DNA from: Cyclospora cayetanensis
Taxonomy: Eukaryota > Apicomplexa > Conoidasida > Eucoccidiorida > Eimeriidae
Assembly (NCBI RefSeq): GCF_002999335.1
Contig: NW_020312469.1
Coordinates: 1 to 64,000, forward strand
Direction of reading: 5' to 3'
Length of the DNA stretch: 64,000 nucleotides
Position 1 is the stretch's first letter, and every line of letters starts with the position of its first letter. Positions 1-10,200 of the stretch are shown here, one piece after another. A model generated the notes under the pieces. That model was given only the letters and a program-made list of their open reading frames with translations, did not search any database and was not told the DNA's origin. A program made the translations under genes and the position numbers.

Positions 1-709
1 GGCAATGAGAAGAGTTACGGTTAATATGTAAATATAAACAGGATCAGCAATGAGAGAGAGAATGGCATGCAAACGGAGTCTGCAGGAGTCATGAGACTAG
101 AGAGATAGAATTAGTAGTAGAGTTGAGTTTTTAAGCAGAAGACGGCAAACGAGATATTATTGTGAATGGAGTTCTGAAGGGTGCTCTTACGATCGGAGAG
201 AGAGAGAGAGAGAGAGACAAAGAGACAAAGAGACAAAGAGACAAAGAGACAAAGAGACACACACATACACACTCACACACAGAGAGAGAAGGACATACAC
301 ACACAGAGAGAGAGAGACAGAGACAAAGAAACAAAGAGAGAAAAAGAGAAAAGCAGCTCCTTCTGAGCGAGTTCACGGGTTATAGCCAGGATGCGAGAGA
401 AAGGGCGAGGTAGGCTATGACTCCCCCGTTTCTCTCGTCATCAGCGAGCAGGCATGGAAGGCTAGGAATTTTTTTAGAGGAAAAAGCAACAGCAAGTGGC
501 GCGCTTAGGTCTGAAGAGGCCCTTAGAGGTGAGGTGTCTCTTTGTGCAAGAGGGCAGCGATGGTTAAGCGGGTGCTGTATTTAAGGCAACGGACTGCAGT
601 ACACCTCAGGAAGTTTTCGAGGGCGAGAGACTCCTGCATCTGCATGCAAGCTTCAGCCTTGGGGCTTTGAACGCGCGGCAAAGACGCACACATGCAGCCA
701 GAAACTCAC
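1..709. other. Window edge, no exon recognised; GA/ACAG simple repeat
   Basis: This should hold C-lobe exons or an intron of the kinase, but I find no DxWSxG-like motif on the minus strand. Bases 196-350 are a purine-rich simple repeat of GAGA, AGACAAAG and ACAC tracts, which creates Ser/Leu and Arg/Glu pseudo-ORFs on the two strands. Confidence 0.5.
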
Positions 710-3700
710 AGGAGAACCTCGGGAGCGGTGTACATAGGCGTTCCGCATATAGAGCGAAGCAGCGAGCTGGTTGGTCTTTGCAGAGTCTGAGGCAGGGAGG
801 GCATAAAGACTCCTTCAGCTGCACAGCCACAGGCAGCGCGCACAGACATCAGAAACGCCTTAGGCGGGAGTCTGCTGCGTGCTTTATTTCCGCTCGGTGT
901 TGTGCTGCTGAGATGATGATGAGGGAGGAGCTGGGGGATGTCTCGCCTTCTGCCAGAAGCAGTTAGGTTCGGTCTGTAAGTGTGTGTGTGCAGGCGCTGG
1001 CGTGCTAAAAAAAGGAACGAAAAGGAGGGGCGAAAGAAGGAAAAGGAAGAAAAAGACGAGGGGGAAGGGTGTAGTAGCGACTAAGGATATCTGGCTTACA
1101 GTTCAGTTCTTGCTGTTTGCTGGAGTGGTGGAGTGAGGCGTCGGTGCTGAGAGTTGTTGAGGCGCAGCTAGCTGCTGCGCAGCTCCCCATGCTTTCAGGC
1201 AGTCCGCTGCAGACGGCGTCGAGGCAGCAATTCGCAAGTTGCGAAGCGTGTGAGAAATGCAGCACTGGGGTAAGAAGAAGTGGCGCTAGGAGGCGTATGC
1301 GGGAGGTGAGCAGACATTTTTGCATTTCTCCTTTGCCAGACTTCTGTTCTTTCCCCTTCCACGGAAGAAAGCAAAGCCCCTAAATGCCACGGCTAGCCAC
1401 CACTCGACACGCATGCATGCATGGCATGCCATGCATGCGCGCTCGTTCGACAGCACCCGCCTCTTTGCTGCCCTCTAAGTACCCCTCTTCTCCTCTCCTT
1501 CTCCCCCTTCTCTCCCGCGCTCTCCCCGCCTCCTTTGCATGCGCCTTTCGACAAAAAAAAAGTAACTTCAACTTACTTGCTCGCGTCTGTCCTAAAGACG
1601 TGAGGGGCATACCGCGCAAGTCCAAAATCCAACAGTTTGAGATGCCCCTCGCGCGTGAAGGCGATGTTGTCTGGTTTGATATCTCGATGGATGTAGTGCA
1701 GCTAAATCCCACAAAGAGCCACAAACACACTGCCAAAAACATATAAATGCGCAGCCTCAAGCGTTTACGCCGGCTGCGCACAGAGCACACGGCTTTTGCA
1801 GCACGGTCAGGACTGAGAGAGAGAGAGAGATATATATATATATATATATTTGGAGAGAGAGAGATATTTGGAGAGAGAGAGATATTTGGAGAGAGAGAGA
1901 TATTTGGAGAGAGAAAGAGCTTTGGAGAGAGAGAGATATTTGGAGAGGGAGAGAGCTTTGGAGAGAGAGATATTTGGAGAGAGAGATATTTGGAGAGAGA
2001 AAGAGCTTTGGAGAGAGAGAGATATTTGGAGAGAGAAAGAGCTTTGGAGAGAGAGAGAGATATTTGGAGAGAGAGAGAGATTTGGAGAGAGAGAGAGAGA
2101 TATTTGGAGAGAGAGAGAGACTGATAGACAGATAGAGAGATAGACAGAGAGATAGATATATAGATAGAGGGGAAAACTTTTTTGAGACATGTATCTATAT
2201 ATTTAGAGAGAAAGAAAGAAGGGGAGCCAGACATACAGACATACAGACATACAAGCACCGACACACAAAAGCACACACACAAGCACACACAAAAAGTACG
2301 AACATACAGAAACAAGAACTAGGCAACAGAAATAAACGTCCAGGAAACAGACGCATGCACATCTTTGGCGCGCATGGCATCCCTCCAGTTGTCTGTTGTA
2401 TGTCTGCGTTGTATGTGCATGTCTCTGTCTGTGTCTGTCTGTGTCTGTCGGCGAAGCTGTTACCAGACGTGTGCCGCATGCGAATATGCCAGCTCTCGTG
2501 CGAGCACGCGCATGTGCAGTACCTTGTGAATCTCGCTGACGGCAATTATGAGTTGGGCAATGTAGAGTTTAGCTGTTGCCTCATCGAAGCGCTGTTTCGC
2601 ATGCATGTAATGCATGAGACTGCCTCCCTCCAAGAATTGCATCAGCTGATAGAGATGCTGCCCGTCCTGCAGCGTCTGCTGCAGCAGCACGACGCCGCTG
2701 CTGCCGTTGCTGCTGCCTCCACTACACAGCGCCAGACAGTCTCTCTCCGCAAATTGTCTCTCGCGAGAGGAAGTGCGGCTGACACGTGACTTCGGAACCT
2801 GCGAAAGCAATAATAAGCCCTCAAAGAGCCCGAAGATCCTTGCGCATGCATGCAATGTGCACATGTATGCACGCATGCACGAGCACATGTATGCACGCAT
2901 GCACGTGCGCTGCGTCAGTGGCAGAAACGCTGTGTGGCAACACCATGGAAGCCAAGAAAAGAAATTCAAGACTTGAGAGCTGGCAAGGCGTTCCGTGCGG
3001 CTGCAAGAGGAGACAGCATCCTTGGCACCTGCTTAAGAGCAAAGAGCTGCTTCGTAGACTTTCTCTGCACTAAATATACAGAGCCAAAGCCTCCCCGTCC
3101 TAGAGTCTGCAGCGCAAAACACCCCAGCCATGACACAAGGAGAAATCGAGGCGAAAGTGGCAGCTACGGCAACAGGATCGGGAAGCAGCTGTGCAGACGC
3201 GGTAGGAAAGAACAGCAGTAAGAAGGAGGAGAGCAGCAGTAAAAAGGAGGGGAGCAGCAGTAAAAAGGAGGAGAGCAGCAGTAAAAAGGAGGAGAGCAGC
3301 AGTAGAAAGGAGGGGAGCAGCAGTAGAAAGGAGGGGAGCAGCAGTAGAAAGGAGGGGAGCAGCAGTTAAAAAGGAGGAGAGCAGCAGTAAAAAGGAGGAG
3401 AGCAGCAGTAAAAAGGAGGAGAGCAGCAGTAAAAAGGAGGAGAGCAGCAGTAAAAAGGAGGAGAGCAGCAGTAAAAAGGAGGGGAGCAGCAGTAAAAAGG
3501 AGGAGAGCAGCACTAAAAGAGGAGCATGTAGAGCAGCAGCAGAGAAAAGCAGCGAGAGCAATAACAGCGGCAGTAACGGCAGTAAAAGGCAGCAGCAGTA
3601 ATGCCAGAAGAACAGCAGTAGCCACTGCAACATTAGCAGCAATGGCAGCAAGAGTAACAGCAGAAAGCACCAGAAACAGCGTAAGCACACTTGTATGAAC

Positions 3701-5516
3701 GTGAAGTCTTTTAGAGACAGAGGATGTCTCTTGATGAGCAGATGCATGCCAAGCGCCTCCCCATATGCCGCTGAAGATGCTGACAAGAAGCGAAGTTGAT
3801 CGGGGGGTGGAAGGGTGCTAGCGACAGCAAGAACCTGCAAAAACACACAAATCTGACAGCATGCACAACAAAGACTGCAGCGCAAAGAAGGGGTGAAGCT
3901 TCTGAAGCGCAGCATCGCTTTAGTACCATCTCCCCTCTCCCCCCCCGTTTTCCCCTCCCTCCTGACTCAGCAAGCAAAACCTCAAGTAGGCAGCACTAGA
4001 GGCAACAGCTGTAAACGTCATGTGCAGCAGCAGCTCAGAAGAACCGCATGCGCTCTACTTGGTGCTCAGTGCATGCGTCTTACCTCTTCCACGACTTGCT
4101 GCCGCTGCGTGTAATCTTTCTCGATGTCTCGCTTCTTTTGAAGCACTGTCTTCTTAAACTCCGCAACTCGATCCTGCCTCTCCTGACTAAGGTGTGGAGG
4201 GGCGTCTTGGTCTTGAAACAGCTGCTCTTGTAGAGGCTGCTGCTGTTGCTGCTGCTGCTGAGGAAGGGGAGACATCCAAGGCTGGCGGCTACGATCGCAG
4301 TTTTGTGCCTTGTGAGGCTGCGTTGAGGCTTGATCTGCTTGCTGCTGTTGCTGCTGCTGTTGCTCTTGCTGCTGTTGCTGCTCGTGCTGTTGCTGCTCGT
4401 GCTGCTGTTGCTGCAGCTCGTGCTGCTGCTTGCCGAGCCTTGCAGGACGGCAGCAAATCGCTCCTCCTTTCCCATTCTGTTGTTGTTGCTGCTGCTGTTT
4501 TTGCTGCTGCTGCTGCTGCTTCGCGTCCATCGGGAGTGCGTTTGCTTGAGGGCTTTCTGCTATGAACAGAGAAGCCTCTGCTGCAGTAATGGATCCTAAG
4601 AAGACGGCTTTTAACAGTTTTGTGCTTGGTGTACGTGCAGCGACAGACGTGCTTGCTGGTGTAGTTGCTGCTGCTGGAGGGGTGGTTGTGGCGAGGGGCT
4701 GTTTCGTGGTGCTTGTGAGGGGGGTGTTAGGTGGAAGTTTGCCTTCTGCTGCTGCTGCTGCTGCATCGGATGCATTAGACGCATTGGCAAAGAGGACAGA
4801 GGGGATCCTATAAGGTGATAAGGCGTTAGCCTTGCCTGCAGAAGCAGCAGGAGCAGCAGGAGAACGAGCAGCGGAAGCAGCAGGAGCAGCAGGAGCAGCA
4901 GGAGCAGCAGCTGTCACTGCAGTAGGACTGCATGGCCAGAGTGTGAAACTGTTTCCGCAGCACTTCACTGAAGGGCTGTCTACGAGACGTTTGTCTGGAT
5001 CGAAGAGGCTTTCGAACTGAGCCGCTGCTGCTCCTGCTGCTGCGAGATGCGCACTGCAGCCTCCTTTGTCTGGAAAACAAGAATCTCGTGATGGTGGTGT
5101 GTGTTGTTGACAACGACCTGCGAGGAATTTCTGCCCCTGTTCTTCGCTAACTGAGGGCAGTCGCAGCAGATGCATTGAAGAAGAGAAGAAAACGAGTTCT
5201 TGCTTTGAGGCAAGTGGATTGTGGCGAAGAAGCGAAAAGGTGCGCATGCTCTCAAATGCTGTCTTCGCGAATTCTCGACGCTCTGCCTACCTGCGGCTTC
5301 CCCAGGACCGGCAGCTACGGCAGCAGCGGGTGCTGCTGCTCTTCCTTTAATCTTTGCACTCTCCGTGTCTCTTTTGGGTGGAGCAGCAGTTGCAGCTGCA
5401 GCAGTTGCAGCTGCAGCAGTTGCTGTTGCAGCAGTTGCAGCTGCAGCAGTTGCTGCGCTGATACTCGGACGATGGTGTTGCTGGCGTGAGGAGGCAGTGC
5501 CAGCTTTTGACTCCAT
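710..5516 (-). CDS. Serine/threonine protein kinase, AGC/NDR-like, poly-Gln N-terminus (3' end unresolved)
   Basis: Proposed minus-strand exons are 5516..5291, 5069..4084, 3834..3691, 3106..3029, 2798..2523, 1701..1613, one or more unresolved exons, then 786..710. Phases agree at every join listed down to 1613. The N-terminal ~400 residues are Ala-rich, then Gln-rich. The kinase domain starts at KDFTFIQ, followed by the glycine loop LGRGGFGSV, the ATP lysine in FALKQ, the helix-C motif RERQFAERD, the hinge region [13 protein letters not shown], the catalytic loop [10 protein letters not shown] and the metal-binding DFG in LLDFGLAR. The activation-segment end is [19 protein letters not shown], in the exon at 786..710. 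HRDIKPDN is typical of AGC kinases and the long DFG-APE insertion recalls NDR/LATS kinases. The N-terminal start is uncertain: 5516 is the first in-frame ATG after a stop. C-lobe exons after APE were not found, so they lie beyond base 1 or are unrecognised. The kinase assignment is secure; the subfamily is inferred. Confidence 0.85.
1817..2165. repeat. GATATTTGGAGAGA minisatellite in a kinase intron
   Basis: A TATA tract is followed by about 18 tandem units of a 12-17 bp purine-rich motif whose core is ATTTGGAGAGAGAGA, some units carrying GAGCTTTGGAGAGA instead. It lies inside the intron between the helix-C exon (ends 2523) and the HRD exon (starts 1701) of the kinase gene, so the long ORFs it produces on both strands are not coding. 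Confidence 0.85.
3218..3530. repeat. 21-bp minisatellite in a kinase intron
   Basis: About 15 tandem copies of AAAAAGGAGGAGAGCAGCAGT with few substitutions. The unit length is a multiple of three, so it stays open as SSSKKEE on the plus strand and as a Leu/Phe/Ala-rich frame on the minus strand. It sits in the intron between the exons at 3834..3691 and 3106..3029 of the minus-strand kinase. Confidence 0.9.
4215..4535. repeat. CTG/CAG clusters coding poly-Gln in the kinase
   Basis: Several interrupted runs of CTG (CAG on the coding minus strand) encode Gln stretches broken by His, Glu and Lys in the second kinase exon. Such homopolymeric amino-acid repeats are a known hallmark of Eimeria proteins. 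The other frames read as poly-Leu or poly-Ala. Confidence 0.85.
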
Positions 5517-7235
5517 AGGGTTAAGAATGGATGCTCGTTTGAGGCCGCTTCTAGCGTTGCATCTGTTGAGTCGGTTGGCGCGTGTGGCTGCGTCTTTCTG
5601 TTCCTCTGTGACGCTGCGTGTAGAGAGATCTGCAGTGTGTGCAGGCGTTTTTCTGCGTCTGCGCTTCGTGATGGCTTGCAGGCTTGCTCTGCTTCTGCAG
5701 AGTGACGCTTCCCCCAGATAGTTCGAGCGATCTCGCGCTGTATGGGGCAGTGGCTCCTGCTGTGTGTTCCGTGGATGTGGCCGCTGGTGCTGCAACCCTT
5801 CGAGAGATCTGGCGAGCCGCCAGCATCCATTCACGACGGTGCCTTGTTTGCAGCCTTCTGCCCTTTAGCTGACGCGAGAGGGAGGGCGCCTCAGGAAGGA
5901 AGCAGGAAGGAAGGCAGTTATAGCGAAAAAGGAAGCAACGAGGAAGCTGCGGAAGAAGACATTGAGTGCGCAGAGAGTCACTTGGGCCCTATAGACAAGC
6001 CGCCGGTACGGCCTGGATGCCCTCATTAGACTTCATTCTCCTGTAACAAAGAGGGCGTTATATTGGCAAGTGCAAATTGTCTTTATTTTAGGAAAGAATG
6101 GGAAAAAAGAGCAATGTTAAGCGGCGGTTTGCAGCAGCTCTCTGCTGCGGTCGGTGGCGTGGCAGCGCCGTGGGGTGTGTATGTACAGCAGGAGATATAT
6201 GTATTCATGTGCCACGCAAGCACTCCATCTAGCCCGAATCCTCCCAATTTTCAGACTCCATAACAACCAGATGTTTCAGAAAAGTCAACAATATGCGCTA
6301 AAGAAGGCAACCAGAGAGAGAGGGGCATTCTGCAGCAAGGATTCTGGTGCTCCCTCCAGACGCCGCATCGGTCGCCAACTGCTAAAGGGCTGGCTCCTAC
6401 GGCAAAAACTTCGTTTTTCTTGCGTCTAGATGCAGCAGAACTCAGGCTTGAGGCGTGAAAATCCTCCTCTGCGCATCTGAGCTCCTCTCGCTGGAATCTT
6501 CTCCTTCCGAAGCGCAGCAGCCACTCGCTACCACGGGAAGCTGGCCCCTAAGAAATGCATCAACGCATCAACACAGACATCCCTGGACAGAAGAGCAAAG
6601 TGCGAGGACGCCAAGGCTCAAGCCTTGGCAGCAGCAAGCAATACCACGCGTGAATCTGGCGGCTTGCTGTTCTATGCGCTTTTGCATGCACTGCAAAAGC
6701 GCATGCAGCTTCTTCCACAGGCCTTAACGGTCCTCACAAGCGTCGCAGCTAGCTGCCCTTCCCGCCTGTCGCCTACCTTTTGCACCCCTCCCACCGAAGT
6801 AAGACCTCTGAACAGCGTCATCTTTCTGGAGAGATCTCTCTGTGTGCTGCGCATGCCTTGATTTCCTTTGTCTAATTGGAGAGGCACCACCAGTTCTCTT
6901 TGCCTTACCACACAACTTCAGCAGAAATGCTTCCCACGCTTCGACTGCCTTTCGCCCGTACAAGACATCGATTTCGATCCTTACCATCCTGCGAATTTCG
7001 CATTGGTGTTCCTTACACGAAGGCGCAGTCTGTCTCTCTTTCTGTCTTTCTCTTTTTCTTTCTCTCTCTCTTTCTGTCTGTCTTTGTCTCTCTCTCTCCC
7101 TTTCTCTCTGTCTCTCTCCCTTTCTCTCTGTCTCCCTGTCTTATCCAGTGAAAGTAGCCTTTTACGCTTTGTGCAGCAGCGGTCCTTGCGGCTTTGTGCA
7201 GCTGCTGCAGCTGCAGCAGCTGTTGCTGCACAGTC
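5517..7235. other. Intergenic region between divergent kinase and kelch genes
   Basis: The two flanking genes are transcribed away from each other, so this 1.7 kb should hold both promoters and the 5' untranslated or first non-coding exons. An open minus-strand frame continues the kinase exon up to about 5834 without an ATG, so the kinase may start further upstream through another exon. Bases 7019-7140 are a CT-rich tract. I see no other confident gene. Confidence 0.45.
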
Positions 7236-10200
7236 ATGACGGATAATTCGGCGAGCTGCGAAGAAATGCCTCATGAAGGGGCCTTGTACTCTGCGCGTTT
7301 GCTGGTGCTTGACACGCCACCTGTCTCAGAAGCTCCCACTGCATGCCACAGCTTTGCAGCAAATCCACAGGGGCCGCTTGGCAGCACTTTTGCTTCTCCT
7401 GAAAGAGCATCATCAGCAGCAACATCAGCATCATCAGCAGCAACATCAGCATCATCAGGAGCAGCAACATCAAAGTCAGCAGCAACAGGGGGAGCGAAGG
7501 CAGAGGCACTCTTCGTTCCTGCCTCTGGAGTGGCTTCATCGCCTTTTCTTCGACTTCGACGCAGCAACTCCGTCCTGCTCGTGACACAAGGTAGGCTTCT
7601 TTGGAATGAAGCTTTCTTGAAGCACAGGCACGTAGACTTTACGCGATGCAGCAGTGATCCGATCGAATTTTTGAATAGGGAGAGTCATGTGCATCACGAT
7701 CGAATTTTTGAGTAGGGAGAATGATGTGCATCACGATCGAATTTTTGAATAGGGAGAGTCATGTGCATCACGATCGAATTTTTAAATGGTTAGAGTGATG
7801 TGCATCACGATCGAATTTTTGAATAGGGAGAGTCATGTGCATCACGATCGAATTTTTGAACATGGAGAGTGATGTGCATTACGATCGAATTTTTAAATGG
7901 TTAGAGTGATGTGCATCACGATCGAATTTTTGAACATGGAGAGTGATGTGCATTACGATCGAATTTCTAAATGGTTAGAGTGATGTGCATCACGATCGAA
8001 TTTTTAAATGGTTAGAGTGATGTGCATTACGATCGAATTTTTTAATGGTCAGAGTGATGTGCATCACGATCGAATTTTTAAATGGTTAGAGTGATGTGCA
8101 TTACGATCGAATTTTTGAATAGGGAGAATGATGTGCATCACGATCGAATTTTTAAATGGTTAGAGTGATGTGCATCACGATCGAATTTTTAAATGGTTAG
8201 AGTGATGTGCATTACGATCGAATTTTTGAATAGGGAGAATGATGTGCATTACGATCGAATTTTTAAATGGTTAGAGTGATGTGCATCACGATCGAATTTT
8301 TAAATGGTTAGAGTGATGTGCATTACGATCGAATTTTTAAATGGTTAGAGTGATGTGCATCACGATCGAATTTTTGAATAGGGAGAGTCATGTGCATCAC
8401 GATCGAATTTTTAAATGGTTAGAGTGATGTGCATTACGATCGAATTTTTGAATAGGGAGAGTGATGCGCATTACGATCGAATTTTTGAATAGGGAGAGTC
8501 ATGTGCATTACGATCGAATTTTTGAATAGGGAGAATGATGTGCATCACGATCGAATTTTTGAATAGGGAGAGTCATGTGCATCACGATCGAATTTTTAAA
8601 TGGTTAGAGTGATGTGCATTACGATCGAATTTTTGAATAGGGAGAGTGATGTGCATAACGATCGAATTTTTAAATGGTTAGAGTGATGTGCATCACGATT
8701 TAATATTTTAATGATGAGAGTAATAAGCACTCACGCAGGCTGCCGAGGGAGACGTATGAATGTGCCACGTCTCTGCTGCTGCACGTGGTCGTTTTGCTAA
8801 GTAAATATATATACTGCTTTTCATTTTTTGCGGCTAATAAATTTTTCTGCATGTGCGTGTTTGGCTGCAGACGGCTTGCTGCTTGTTGCGGGGGGAGATG
8901 GCAGCTCAGGGTTATGTTCCTTCGTGGAAGTAGCAGACCGTTCTGCTGCAGCAGCGCTGCCTCGTGAGGATTGCGTGTCTTCGAGGCATGATGCGTGGAG
9001 AATTGCTGGAAATCTTCACCAGCCGAGATGCAAGCACGGTAAGTTCTTCTTTGCGATGCAGATGCTCCTGCTGCTCAGCGGGTAGGTAAGGACAGAAGGC
9101 AATTTTTTCACGTTTGCTGCTCGCTCGTGTGCACGATGCGGCTGTTTTTCGATGCAGCTGGATGTGTTGTTGCTGGTGTTCTGCCGGTGATTCTGGGAGG
9201 CAGCAGCCGGAGTCGCAGCAGCAGCAGCAGCAGCAGCAACTGCAGCAGCAGCAACCCTGCCCTAGCGTCTGTAGAGATGTGCGATCCTATCAAACACAGC
9301 GCTTGGATTACACTGCCACCAATGCTCCAGCAGCGGCAGCAGCTTGCTGCCGTTGCCGTTGGTAAGGAGCACAATGAATGCTGCAGCTGTTGCAGGCTAC
9401 AGATGTTGGTGCTACAGATGTGATTACAGATGTTGCAGGCTACAGCTGCAATTACAGATGCTGCTGCTACAGATGTAATTACAGATGTTGCAGGCTACAG
9501 CTGCAAGTGCAGATGCTGCTGCTACAGATGTAATTACAGATGTTGCAGGCTACAGCTGCAATTACAGATGCTGCTGCTACAGATGTAGTTACAGATGTTG
9601 CAGGCTACAGCTGCAATTACAGATGCTGCTGCTACAGATGTGATTACAGATGTTGCTGCTCTAGATGTTGCTGTTACGGGTGTAATTACAGTTCTTGCTA
9701 GATCTGTGTCTACAGCAACTGCTATAGCTCTGGCCTTTGGTATATCTACGGTTCCAGCTGCTGCGCCTGTTGGGGAGGAGTGTAGTATCCGCGAGCAGCA
9801 CGTTCTCCTGGCTCTGTGCGCGCGCTTCGTTGTTGCTGCTGCCTGTGGTGGTACTTGCATACATGACTGTACTGCTGTCGACACTGCCCTAGGCAGCAGG
9901 AGGGGTCGATCGTGTGTTAGTGGTGGGGGTGAGGGGGAGGGTGGTATGGTGGAGAGACAGCGTCATCAGCAGCAGCAAATTGGCAGTGGCCGTCGCCTCC
10001 ATTGCGCCTGCCTGTGCAAAAAAGCTCTCCAACATCCTCTTTCTGCAGCGAGTTGCTCGCTTTTGTTTCAGGAAACATGCTGGTTGCAATGGGCGGACGC
10101 GATAGCACTGGCAACAAGGGCCTAGTGCTGAAGACGTGTGAGAGGCTTGTTCTTCCTCTTTCCCAAAAATCAGAAGGAGTCTTGGGGGAACAAGCAGCCT

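Noticed and set aside
1384..2315. Long minus-strand Ser/Leu-rich ORF of 311 codons
   Set aside because: It follows the GA minisatellite, and its only conserved part is the kinase HRD/DFG exon in another frame.
3100..3915. 271-codon minus-strand ORF with membrane-like Leu/Phe repeats
   Set aside because: It is the 21-bp repeat read in one frame between two kinase exons; only its 5' part (3834..3691) is coding.
7657..8705. CRISPR-like array
   Set aside because: The units are contiguous and 37 bp throughout with no unique spacers, and the genome is eukaryotic. It is a satellite.
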